A DNA stretch of 64,000 nt from JANQQC01 sp965262255 (lineage in GTDB: Bacteria > Pseudomonadota > Alphaproteobacteria > Caulobacterales > Hyphomonadaceae). A program made the position numbers and the translations under genes. Within the stretch, counting starts at the first letter, position 1, and the number at the start of each line of letters is the position of its first letter. The stretch lies in assembly GCA_965262255.1 (NCBI GenBank), contig OZ253505.1:992001-1056000 (forward strand), read 5' to 3'. The notes under the pieces are model-generated. The model was not told the DNA's origin, searched no databases, and was given only the letters and a program-made list of their open reading frames with translations. Below, one piece after another: positions 37,978 to 46,930 of this stretch.

Positions 37978-38911
37978 ATGAATCCCTCTCTTCTTATCGG
38001 TTTATCAGCAGTTATCGTCGCCTTTGACGAAGGAGAACCTCAAGTCTTATGCACTAGGAGAGATAATTTAACAGCACTGCCGTTCGGAGCATTTGATCCA
38101 AAAGCTCATCGCACATTTGACCTTGCATTAAGAGGCTGGGTACACGAGCAAACCGGATTTGATTTAGGATATGTCGAACAACTTTATACATTTGGTGATC
38201 GCGATAGAGAAACTCCAGATGCAACTGTTCCGGGAGTTGCGGAATATACGCGTGTGATTTCAGTGGGCTACTTAGCTCTGGTTCCAACTAAAAGTGAAGT
38301 AGAAGCGGGCTTTGAAGCGAAATGGTTACCTTGGTATAAATTCTTTCCGTGGGAAGACCGACGAGTCAATCCCTCAGAAATTGTACGAAAGGAGATAGTT
38401 CGTAGTCTTATGGCGTGGGCTGGCTCTGCTAACCATCGTATTGATCGTATCAATTTAGCTTTTGGGCTGAATGATGTTACTTGGATTGAAGAGAGGGCGT
38501 TAGAAAGATATGAGTTGCTGTACGAGGCGAATCTCGTTGCTGAACGTCACCGCGATTCGGGAGAACCCCCTTCCTGACAAGGAGTTCGGTAGTTCCATGG
38601 CCTCTGATCACAGACGAATTCTCGCAACTGCTATTTCGAGGTTGCGAGGTAAAGTAAAGTACAGACCGGTTTTATTTGATCTCATCCCGGAAAAATTCAC
38701 ACTCTCCCATCTTCAAAGTACAGCCGAAGGCTTGCTAGGTCAAAACCTGCATAAACAGAACTTTAGGCGAGGATTAGAGCGAACAAAACTGGTTAAAGGT
38801 ATTGGTGAAATGCGTGTACAGACTGGCGGACGCCCGGCCGAATATCATTGTTTTCAACGCGCACAAGCCTCTCAAAACGCTCCGTGCGGAATTGTAATGC
38901 CTGTGCTATAA
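37978..38911 (+). CDS. NadQ-like NAD regulator, Nudix-like plus winged-helix domains, frameshifted
   Basis: The first frame (37978-38577, 199 residues) has the Nudix-like domain: LIGLSAVIVAFDEGEPQVL, LPFGAFDPKAHRTFDLALRG, VEQLYTFGDR and ERYELLYEANLVAE. The DNA-binding half, MASDHRRILATAISRLRGKV to TGGRPAEYHCF, continues in the next frame (38597-38911). In alphaproteobacterial relatives these are one protein of about 320 residues repressing NAD synthesis genes. The break maps to CCCCC at 38565-38569; losing one C fuses the halves. GGAG 12 nt before ATG 38597 leaves separate translation possible. Confidence 0.75.
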
Positions 38912-38952
38912 GTCTATTGAACTTCTTATTTGCCAATTTATTGGAGAGAACT

Positions 38953-39804
38953 ATGTCAACCCTAAAGCAATGGATAGCGGATCGATCTTTTGAAGATTGG
39001 AAATCCCAATTCGACAAAGACGGCTACGTTATATTTGAAAGTGTACTTAGTGAGCAAAAGGTGCAAGACGCACGCAACGCTCTTGAACCTCACTTAAATT
39101 ATCAAGGACGGAACGACTTTGAGGGACTTAAATCTAACCGAGTGTATGCGCTCCTAGCTAAACATAAGGTGTTTGCGGAACTCGCTGAGCATCCTTTAGC
39201 ATTGGCATTTGCTGAATCTGAACTCGGTAAAAGCTGTCTTCTTTCGGCTTGCCTTGCCATCAATCTCTTACCCGGTGAAACAGTACAACCGTGGCACTGT
39301 GACGATAATCATATAGGCGTACCTCAGCCCCATCCTCCGTTTGGTGTAAGTGCTTTTTGGACTCTGGACGACACCACTGAAGAAAACGGAGCTACAGAGA
39401 TTCTACCTCGAAGTCACGAGTGGACTATCTCTGAGACATCGAAACTTGCCGCTCCCGAAGCTTTCTATACGTCTAAGTGGACAGATAATGACCACGATCC
39501 TTGTCCTCGCGAGGATAAAATTTTAGCAACGATGCCGTCTGGTTCGTTAATGATTACCAAAGGAGCATTATGGCATCGCGGGGGTGCAAACCGTTCAGAC
39601 GGTTCTCGGCTAATAGTAACACCCCAATATTGTGCAGGGTGGGCAAGACCTTTAGAGACTATGCTTAAAGCAGTTCCTCCAGAGATTGCCTCAACATACT
39701 CAGAGCGAGTTCAGGAATTACTTGGTTATTCTATCCATGCGCCATTTATGGGATATGTTGATGGTATGCATCCTAAAAGAACACTGAACCCCGTTGCCGC
39801 CTGA
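38953..39804 (+). CDS. Phytanoyl-CoA dioxygenase (PhyH) family protein
   Basis: 283 residues from ATG 38953, with GGAGAG 6 nt upstream. Non-haem iron, 2-oxoglutarate-dependent fold: iron ligands in QPWHCDDN (HxD) and LWHRGGANRSDGSR (distal His and the 2-oxoglutarate Arg). Also FWTLDDTTEENGATEILPRS, typical of PhyH proteins. The hydroxylated substrate is unknown. Confidence 0.87.
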   Translation: MSTLKQWIADRSFEDWKSQFDKDGYVIFESVLSEQKVQDARNALEPHLNYQGRNDFEGLKSNRVYALLAKHKVFAELAEHPLALAFAESELGKSCLLSACLAINLLPGETVQPWHCDDNHIGVPQPHPPFGVSAFWTLDDTTEENGATEILPRSHEWTISETSKLAAPEAFYTSKWTDNDHDPCPREDKILATMPSGSLMITKGALWHRGGANRSDGSRLIVTPQYCAGWARPLETMLKAVPPEIASTYSERVQELLGYSIHAPFMGYVDGMHPKRTLNPVAA

Positions 39805-39855
39805 CTAGCTTGACCTTGCTGGTCGCTCCAGAATCGTATTTGGTATTCTGTTTTT

Positions 39856-40599
39856 ATGGGTGCATTTGCCGCTATTGTAATTCTGATCACAGTATCGGTT
39901 ACGTCTTTCATTTCCGGTATATTTGGGATGGCGGGCGGTTTAATCATGATGGGAGTGTTGGTCGCTCTCGTTCCAGTTTCAACCGCAATGATTGCGCACG
40001 GAATTATCCAAACAGTGGCGAATGGCTGGCGGGCTTGGCTCCTGCGCCAACATATCGATTACAAAATTTTATTTCGCTATGCTATCGGTTCGTCAATTAG
40101 TATTGCGCTATTGGCGGGAATTTCTTGGACTCCAGATAAACAAATATTGTACGTTTTGTTGGGGTTAGTTCCTTTTCTAGTGTGGTTACCGCAAAAGCGA
40201 TTTAATCTAGATATTCGTAGGCCAAGTTTGGCCGTTGCAGCTGGCGTGAGCGTATCTGGCCTCAATACAGTCGCTGGTGTCGCTGGCCCTTTACTAGACT
40301 TATTCTTTGTTAAGAACAACATGACTAGACAAGAAATTGTTGCGACGAAATCGATCGCGCAGGTGATGTCCCACTTCGTGAAAATCGTATTTTGGAGCTT
40401 CACTATAGTCTTAGCGACTCGGCTAGAAGATTTCCCTCCTTATTGGCTACTCTTACTGGCCGTTCCCTTATCAATGACTGGCACTTGGTTGGGCGGGTTA
40501 ATTTTAGCTCGAATGACCGATGTTAACTTCAAACGGTGGATGAAGTTTCTTGTTACATTGATCGGTATTGTGTTTCTCTTTCGAGCGTTCACTCTTTGA
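39856..40599 (+). CDS. TauE/SafE family membrane permease
   Basis: 247 residues, about eight hydrophobic spans. The N-terminal half contains SFISGIFGMAGGLIMMGVLV, and the second half repeats the pattern with VSGLNTVAGVAGPLLDLFFV. This family moves sulfite, sulfoacetate or other anions; the substrate is unknown. It starts 51 bp after the PhyH gene on the same strand. Confidence 0.82.
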   Translation: MGAFAAIVILITVSVTSFISGIFGMAGGLIMMGVLVALVPVSTAMIAHGIIQTVANGWRAWLLRQHIDYKILFRYAIGSSISIALLAGISWTPDKQILYVLLGLVPFLVWLPQKRFNLDIRRPSLAVAAGVSVSGLNTVAGVAGPLLDLFFVKNNMTRQEIVATKSIAQVMSHFVKIVFWSFTIVLATRLEDFPPYWLLLLAVPLSMTGTWLGGLILARMTDVNFKRWMKFLVTLIGIVFLFRAFTL

Positions 40600-40609
40600 T
40601 TAACACCCT

Positions 40610-41884
40610 TCAGCGCTTGTTTGGTCCCATAAATCCAAACAAATGCCCTGCTACTTTTCGCATTTGTATCTCTTCGGACCCTTCGGTAATCCTATACCTT
40701 CGGTGATGACGATAGATGTGTTCAAATGGTTTATGACGCGAGTAACCAATTCCGCCGTGAACTTGCATCGCTCGGTCAGCGGCATCACAACATAACCGGT
40801 TTGCTCGATAGTTACACATTGAAACTTTATCTGACAGCTTGATCGCGACTTCAGGTTTTGTCATTTGATCCATTTCCCATGCAGTTTTGAATATAAGCAG
40901 TCTCAGCATCTCTGCTTCAGTTGCTAACTCAACTAGGGGAAATTGAATGGCTTGATTTACAGCCAGAGGTTTGCCGAACGGCTTTCTTTCGCGAGCGTAT
41001 TGAACACTTTCATCAATACAGAAGAGTGCTGCTCCCGTGGATGAAGCCGCTTGTCGAATACGATTCTCGTGTACGAAATGTTGGGCGAGAGCTAATCCTC
41101 CTTCCGGGGGTCCAAAAACTGCGCTATCAGGTACCCAAACATCCTTTATCGTAAGTCTCGGATGATCTGTGGGCATGTTGAATGTCCACATATACTCTTC
41201 AATCTTAATTCCGGGATCACCGGTAGGAACTAGTAGACAAGTAATTCCACGTGCGTCGCCGTCGTTGCCTGACGTTCGCGCAAAACACATCATATGGGAC
41301 GCCACGTGCATTCCTGTAATCCACATTTTTTCGCCATTAATCAGCCATCCTTCGACTCCATCTCTTACTTCGCGAACAGCTTTTGTTTCCATGTGAGTGG
41401 CATCGGAACCGTGATTAGGTTCGGTAAGACCGAAAGTTGCTCTAAATTTCCCCTCTAATGCATCCGTCGCAAGGTGCTTCTGATCATCACGGGCAAAATC
41501 TCTCAGCATCAAAATTTGCGGGAAGTTGGCAACGATCGAATGTTCTGTCTGCAGATCGTTGTGTAGTCCCAGTCCTTTACGCGCTAGGTGTTCTCTTATG
41601 ACCGCCATCGCTAGGTTTGAGCCATTTTGCCCGCCATATTCCTCGGGTAGACCAAATCTGAAATGTCCGGCTCTGTCTGATCGCCGTTTCGCTTCCCGCA
41701 TAAGGTCTTCCCATTCTGGGCGCGGAAGTCCGCCGTTTTCGAAATCGGTTCGCGCCCATTCGCGGCGATGGTCGAAAAACCGGATGTTGTCATCTTGTTG
41801 TTCTAGCGGTTTGATCTCTTCCTCAATAAAAGTATCGAGAACACTTAGGTAGTCTGAGAGTTCAGAGGGGAGTTCAAAATTCAT
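40610..41884 (-). CDS. Acyl-CoA dehydrogenase family protein
   Basis: 424 residues. FAD-binding FGLTEPNHGSDATHM and WITGMHVASHMM, the CoA-site segment RERKPFGKPLAVNQAIQ, and the C-terminal QVHGGIGYSRHKPFEHIYR are typical. It oxidises an acyl-CoA thioester at C2-C3. The N-terminal EYGGQNGSNLAM loop resembles the FadE9/12-like group. Convergent with the TauE gene, 10 bp apart. Confidence 0.9.
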   Translation of the reverse strand: MNFELPSELSDYLSVLDTFIEEEIKPLEQQDDNIRFFDHRREWARTDFENGGLPRPEWEDLMREAKRRSDRAGHFRFGLPEEYGGQNGSNLAMAVIREHLARKGLGLHNDLQTEHSIVANFPQILMLRDFARDDQKHLATDALEGKFRATFGLTEPNHGSDATHMETKAVREVRDGVEGWLINGEKMWITGMHVASHMMCFARTSGNDGDARGITCLLVPTGDPGIKIEEYMWTFNMPTDHPRLTIKDVWVPDSAVFGPPEGGLALAQHFVHENRIRQAASSTGAALFCIDESVQYARERKPFGKPLAVNQAIQFPLVELATEAEMLRLLIFKTAWEMDQMTKPEVAIKLSDKVSMCNYRANRLCCDAADRAMQVHGGIGYSRHKPFEHIYRHHRRYRITEGSEEIQMRKVAGHLFGFMGPNKR

Positions 41885-41945
41885 GAGTTGTCTCGAGTCT
41901 AGTATTCGTTTAGTGAACAGGTAGTAATAGCTCTAGCAATATGAA

Positions 41946-42587
41946 TCATATTTTATCTTTGTATCTCTGAAGAAATTTTACTGTTCTGTTCAGGTTTTGT
42001 CGATTCTTCCAGTTATTCAATAGTGTTTCTGCCTCCATCGGAGGTTTGCGTAGATTTTCTCTCAGACGTTTTATGATCAATAGACATTCATGCGTTTTTT
42101 CCTCCAGTGTTTTGAAAATCAGTTCATCTGCATTAATGGCCTCAAGGCTTGGAATCAAGTGTAAGTTGTCTAAACTTTTTTGCGGAAAATCTTTTAAGTT
42201 ATCTGTAATAATGTAACGAGCTTTGACAAAAATAGCCGTTTCTACGACGTGCTTGTCATTAGGGTCAGGTAATTCTACGTCCGGAAGGATCATAACATCG
42301 CCAGTATTAACTATACTGTCAGGAAAACGTTGTGTTATCTTTTCTATAGCCTGCTTGGATTTTATCCTCACTACCTCCTCATTTTCACCGGTTTTCTTCC
42401 TAATCAATTGTAACGCTTTTAGGGTTTCTTTAAGAATGATGGGCGACCAATACACTTGGAACATTCCTGATACAGCGAATCTGAGGATGATATCTCGTTT
42501 AACAGCACTTGCCAGTACGTTAGCGTCCAGAACTAATCTTGGGCGAAAGTAATCGGCGTTTATTTGGTCAAAATCCTCTGTAGTCAT
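41946..42587 (-). CDS. PIN-domain toxin (VapC-like, PIN_3 group)
   Basis: 213 residues. RLVLDANVLASAVKRDIILR supplies the first metal aspartate; LPDVELPDPNDKHVVETA and YIITDNLKDFP supply the acidic cluster. YWSPIILKETLK is typical of the PIN_3 family. Such toxins are RNases held off by a cognate antitoxin. The ATG overlaps the stop of the upstream antitoxin gene (ATGA at 42584-42587), the standard pairing order. It appears intact. Confidence 0.82.
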   Translation of the reverse strand: MTTEDFDQINADYFRPRLVLDANVLASAVKRDIILRFAVSGMFQVYWSPIILKETLKALQLIRKKTGENEEVVRIKSKQAIEKITQRFPDSIVNTGDVMILPDVELPDPNDKHVVETAIFVKARYIITDNLKDFPQKSLDNLHLIPSLEAINADELIFKTLEEKTHECLLIIKRLRENLRKPPMEAETLLNNWKNRQNLNRTVKFLQRYKDKI

Positions 42588-43039
42588 ACAAAATACAAAT
42601 CTTGATCCATACCTATAACCTCATCGCATGCCTGCTCTAAGTCCTTCTGCAACTGATCTTTGAAAGTAAACACTTTTTCTGCTTCAATGACATAACTTAA
42701 ACCATAGTCGAAAAATTTCAAGGTTCCGTTTTCGTCTAGTTCTTTAATATAGGTAGGAGAAACTCCCAGAATCTCTATCACTTGCTCTATATCAAGCAAT
42801 CGAGTACTTGGAATGATTGTAACCATTTTGTCCTCGTTAATCATGCTCAAAATGAGGGAATTTAGCCTTTCGGAGTCAGTCGGACGAATCACAATTTTTG
42901 TGTGTCTAAAGCAACCGTCCAAAACGTATAGAAGCTTATCAGCACCTTCCCCTGTGGGTTCTACCGTATCGGCAGGGAAGTCGCTGGTAGCCACAACATT
43001 ATGACGGTTATCTTGTATGAGAGGGGAATTTAGAGACAT
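42584..43039 (-). CDS. Excisionase-type antitoxin paired with the PIN toxin (copy 1)
   Basis: 151 residues from ATG 43039, the start shared with copy 2; the frame is open 26 codons further. Helix-turn-helix LLDIEQVIEILGVSPTYIKE is followed by NGTLKFFD, and a tail VIGMDQDLYF that probably inserts into the toxin active site. Partner antitoxins of PIN_3 toxins have this MerR/excisionase-like layout. Overlaps the toxin by 4 bp. Confidence 0.75.
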   Translation of the reverse strand: MSLNSPLIQDNRHNVVATSDFPADTVEPTGEGADKLLYVLDGCFRHTKIVIRPTDSERLNSLILSMINEDKMVTIIPSTRLLDIEQVIEILGVSPTYIKELDENGTLKFFDYGLSYVIEAEKVFTFKDQLQKDLEQACDEVIGMDQDLYFV

Positions 43040-43197
43040 AGCTGAAAAGAATTTTGATAACAATTTATAGCAAATAACACTAATTTGGGAAAATTTCAAG
43101 CCATAGTTCGGATTCAACGTCTAGGGAATCTCTACGAAGATTCTATAGATTTGGATGTCTTACCTCCAACCAACGCGGAAGTCACATTACCTTGATA
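42590..43197. repeat. First unit of a tandem duplication (antitoxin plus upstream region)
   Basis: This segment aligns with 43468-44078 over the antitoxin gene and about 150 bp upstream of it. The block tacctccaaccaacgcggaa occurs at 43161 and 44041, and cttgatccatacctataac near both antitoxin ends. Offset is 878-880 bp. Confidence 0.8.
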
Positions 43198-43411
43198 GTT
43201 AGTGTACCATTCCGCGAATATGTGTTGCGTTATCGTGTTAACAATCTAGATGCTGGCAGAATCGCGAGACTAGTGTTAGCTAAACTGCTCAAGACAAAAT
43301 TCTAAGAAACAAGAACGAAATTGTAGATTTCGCAGTCTGTATCGGAAAACCACGCAGTTATCAGCCTCCGGATTGAGGAACCTGAAGAAATAGGGTTTTT
43401 ATGGAACAGTC

Positions 43412-43465
43412 TTAGATTCGGCAAACTCGATCCGAGAAGATTTGGGCAACATCCTCATCAGTCAA
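43412..43465 (-). pseudogene. 18-codon scar of a deleted PIN toxin
   Basis: Downstream of antitoxin copy 2 the toxin start is TTG instead of ATG, and the frame reads LTDEDVAQI against MTTEDFDQI in the intact toxin. It then diverges to a TAA at 43412-43414. The remaining ~195 toxin codons are gone. Confidence 0.6.
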
Positions 43466-43917
43466 ACAAAATACAAATCTTGATCCATACCTATAACGTC
43501 ATCGCATGCCCGCTCCAAGTCCTTCTCCAACTGATCTTTAAAAGTAAACACTTTTTCTGCTTCAATGACATAACTTAAACCATGGTCGAAAAATTTTAAG
43601 GTTCCGTTTTCGTCTAATTCTTTGATATAGGTTGGAGAAACTCCGAGAATCTCTATCACTTGCTCTATATCAAGTAATCGAGTACTTGGAAGGATTGTCA
43701 GCATTTTGTTCTCGCTAATCATCCTCAAAATGAGGGAATTTAGCCTTTCAGAATCATTTGGACGAATCGCAATTTTTGTGTGTATGAAGCAACCATCCAA
43801 TACGAAGAGAAGTTCCTCTACACCTTTGTCTAAAGGTTCTACCTTATCTGGAGGAAAGTCGCTGGTAGCCACAATATTTTGATTGTAATTGTGTATGGGA
43901 GGGGAATCTAGAGACAT
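43462..43917 (-). CDS. Orphan excisionase-type antitoxin (copy 2)
   Basis: 151 residues, near-identical to copy 1 in the C-terminal 80 residues (same SPTYIKELDENGTLKFFD and VIGMDQDLYFV) and more diverged at the N-terminus. It arose by the tandem duplication and has lost its toxin, leaving a scar. A free antitoxin could neutralise the adjacent toxin or act as an anti-addiction factor; that is inference. The frame is intact. Confidence 0.72.
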   Translation of the reverse strand: MSLDSPPIHNYNQNIVATSDFPPDKVEPLDKGVEELLFVLDGCFIHTKIAIRPNDSERLNSLILRMISENKMLTILPSTRLLDIEQVIEILGVSPTYIKELDENGTLKFFDHGLSYVIEAEKVFTFKDQLEKDLERACDDVIGMDQDLYFV

Positions 43918-44094
43918 AGCCGTAAAACACTTTTTGATGACGATTTAAGGCAAATGGCACTAATTACGGAAAATTACAAGCCATAGTCCGGGTTCAACGC
44001 CTATGAAACCTCTGCGGAGATTCTATAGATTTTGAGGTCTTACCTCCAACCAACGCGGAAGTCACATTGCCTGCGAAGTTAAGTATGTAAATGT

Positions 44095-44547
44095 CTAAAA
44101 GTACAATTCTTGATCCATACCAATTACTTGTTCAAATGCAAATGCTGAATCTTGATCTAGTTTTTCTTTGAGTCTGAACACTTCATCCGCTGCGACTGCA
44201 TAGTTCAGACCGTGTCTCGTAAAGTCAATAGTTCCGTTTTGCCTAAGTTTGTCCAAGCAATTTAGAGTCATGTTCAAGGTGTCCGCTACCTCATCAAACG
44301 TAAGCAAAGCTGTACTAGGAATGATTTTAACTGGGCAATTCTTACTAATCATTGAACAGATATGTGACAAAAGAGGTGCAATATCGTTTCCCTCCAAGAC
44401 AATACTCTGGTGCCGCTTACAACTATCCAGCACATACAAAACGGTTGAGATCGTAACAGTATGCGGAGAGTGCAGACCGTCAACTAGTTGGTCCTTAGAA
44501 TCAACGACAATCTCACCTTCAACCGACGTAGGAGATTTCGTTTCCAT
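44095..44547 (-). CDS. Orphan excisionase-type antitoxin (copy 3, diverged)
   Basis: 150 residues. Same layout as copies 1 and 2 but clearly older: IPSTALLTFDEVADTLNMTL, QNGTIDFTRHGLNYAV and a VIGMDQELYF tail. The N-terminus keeps the LYVLDSCKRHQSI element seen as LFVLDGCFIHTKI in copy 2. No toxin gene overlaps its end. The tail and helix-turn-helix are conserved, so it is probably expressed. Confidence 0.65.
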   Translation of the reverse strand: METKSPTSVEGEIVVDSKDQLVDGLHSPHTVTISTVLYVLDSCKRHQSIVLEGNDIAPLLSHICSMISKNCPVKIIPSTALLTFDEVADTLNMTLNCLDKLRQNGTIDFTRHGLNYAVAADEVFRLKEKLDQDSAFAFEQVIGMDQELYF

Positions 44548-44686
44548 GGTAAAAATCCTTATTTGTCATCAAGTTCCAATAAATCTTGGCTACATCACAA
44601 GACGGGTTTTGCCAATCAAGAAATTTGAAATTTTCGATGTTAAAGTCCTTAGGAACGAATCAAACTAGGCTTACCTGCCAGCCTAA

Positions 44687-45519
44687 CTATATCATATAAC
44701 TCCCTGTTCTATTCAATGTTCCCCGGACTGAACACTTATACCCCGAACAGTAATCTGTTAGAACTCGTTTGATGACGATGCCATGTGAGACATCGTGTTG
44801 ACAAGTTACTATGAGATGGTTGGTGACACTTTCTGCCGTCTGATCTTCATAAATACTAACTGTTGCGTAAAGCGAGTGATCATCAACAGCAACGTGGATA
44901 CATTGCCAACCTTTCCTCTTATTGGCCGATTTATGACGATTTCCGTTTCCGGGGTTTCTGATCCCTTCTTCGTTGAAATTCCGTAGATTCTTTAGGTCTA
45001 AATATATCACTTCTCCTGCGGCTTCGTGTTCATCGCGTTGACGGGGTTCTTCAGGCTCTTCAATATCTTTTTTGCGAGAAACTCCCGCTCGAATGAGAAC
45101 ACGACTGACTGTTCTTTGATACATCCCAAATTTACGTGCAATATGGTCGCCAGTTAGATTTCCTTCCACCCTTAGGTCGACGATCTCTGACACTCGTTCT
45201 GCAGATATTGCATTCAAACCGTTATTAGGACGAGATGAGCGATCCTCTAAACCCGCTTCTTCGTCTAATTTTTATCGTTTCGAGCGTTTGTGGCTCGAGT
45301 TGATGTAAATCGAGGCTACAGCTTAACAAAAGAACAAATTATCTTGACGAAACAATCGAAGGCAGAGACTTCTTCTATTGAGAAACGGAAGAAATTAAGA
45401 AAATCAACTTGATTTGCTAACGCTCTAATCCGTTTCCTCGCTATCTTTGGGGTTACATTGTATTTGGCCGCCGCTTCGACTTGTCTATGCCCTTCAATCA
45501 ATACCGATTCGACCGCCAT
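44687..45519 (-). pseudogene. IS481-family transposase remnant
   Basis: The N-terminal helix-turn-helix (LIEGHRQVEAAAKYNVTPKIARK) lies in one frame from 45519. The rest, AGLEDRSSRPNN onward through GWQCIHVAVDDHS and IVIKRVLTD, lies in another frame after a stop near 45280. The second catalytic motif should read TDNGS but is TDYCS, and the last third of the DDE domain including the final glutamate is missing. A dead element, 833 bp. Confidence 0.75.
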
Positions 45520-45706
45520 GCGACATGACAGACAATAAGGCGGATATCTCTACTGGATAGAGCAGTCAAAAGTAATGCGCTTAAATACTACCACTTTCAC
45601 GGTCTTATCGATATTTCATATTTAGCTTGGATATGCGGAAAATCTCCACATTTGCCGCATCTTGCCACCACCACGTGTTTTACCGTAGCGACTTCGAAGT
45701 CTACGT

Positions 45707-46165
45707 TCAATATAAGTCTTGATCCATTCCTATTATTTCATCTAAGGCCTCATTACGTTTTTTGTCATATTTCTCCTTGAAGGCAAAAAGTTTATGTGCT
45801 GGAATAAATTGCAAGAGTCCCTTAGTCTCAAAAGTTAATTCACCGGATTCTTGGAACTCGCGGATATATCTATCAGAAGTTCTCAATAATTCTTTCGCTA
45901 CGCTCAACGACAGAAGTGTATTGCTGTCTATCACAGTCAGAAAACCACTATCTAGAACCTCGTTCATCAATTCTTCAAAAAATTTCGGAACTGATTCCCG
46001 ATTTAAAGTTAGTTTTTTGTGCTCATTATAGGAGTTGATGACATAAAGTTCACTGCCTTCTTCTATGGCTTGTTCTATCAAAGTCGAATAGTCAGCTAGC
46101 GAGAGATCCTTCCCGTAACTTCGAGTTGTACCGTCGAGATCAACAGCAGGTTTGGTGCCAGTCAT
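45707..46165 (-). CDS. Orphan excisionase-type antitoxin (copy 4, most diverged)
   Basis: 152 residues. It shares the pattern ELYVINSYNEHKKL, a helix-turn-helix region (LLSLSVAKELLRTSDRYIRE), ESGELTFETKGL and the IIGMDQDLY tail with the other copies. No toxin follows. It is separated from copy 3 by the IS481 remnant. Confidence 0.6.
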   Translation of the reverse strand: MTGTKPAVDLDGTTRSYGKDLSLADYSTLIEQAIEEGSELYVINSYNEHKKLTLNRESVPKFFEELMNEVLDSGFLTVIDSNTLLSLSVAKELLRTSDRYIREFQESGELTFETKGLLQFIPAHKLFAFKEKYDKKRNEALDEIIGMDQDLY

Positions 46166-46930
46166 TGTGTTACTCCATTATGAACAATGTAAATATTTGG
46201 TCAAGATGCGGTGCGACTTAACTCAGGTAACGTCATTGGCCTGAAAAAAAGCTACTTTCTGCAATGCCTTAAATGTAATTCCAAAAGTGAGGAACGACCG
46301 AATAGAACACAGGGTTTACCTGTCGGCGGCTGTTTAAAAGTTCAACAAGTACCTTTGTCGGCTTGGTTAACTATGCCGTTTCAATAGTTGTCTTTAATGC
46401 TGGTGCGCTCGACACTTGTCATTGAGACAACATACATTGAGATATTTTTGATCAAAGTGCAACGTTCCTCCTGAAGATATATTGGATTAGTCCTACAATA
46501 GCACTATTTTTGGGTTTTGCACAGAAAAACATCAGTTCCTCTTACTGGGCTTGTCAGTTAAATTAGTGTTGCCCATCTGGATGGAATACCTGCAGTGCGC
46601 TAGCTTTACAGCTACCTAGAATTTCGCTCAAAGGTGTTTTCTCTCGACGTTCCACAGAAGATAAGAAGTGTAGCCCACAGTTTCTATGTTTGGTATTCAC
46701 AGATTCGGGTTGAGTGACCCCTCCTAGGATGAAAAATCACACCAGAAGCGTTAGACAAGTCCTTACGTTTGAAGGTTAGACTCTTGTAGCCTAGGTGTAG
46801 GGAGACTATTACTTTACAACATAATTAAAAAAATCAGTGAATCTACCAGCGTATATAGGCTTCTGAGACCGTAATGTGAACTGCATACAATCAACAATCA
46901 GTTGACCGAAGAATCTGGAAAAATACAGTG
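46166..46930. other. Gene-free stretch between antitoxin copy 4 and hsdR
   Basis: 765 bp with no convincing frame, ribosome site or RNA structure. Probably eroded DNA inside the accessory island. Confidence 0.45.

Noticed and set aside
43118..43461. Short repeats near the antitoxins as a CRISPR array
   Set aside because: Only two copies, about 880 bp apart, belonging to a gene duplication; no regular spacers and no cas genes.
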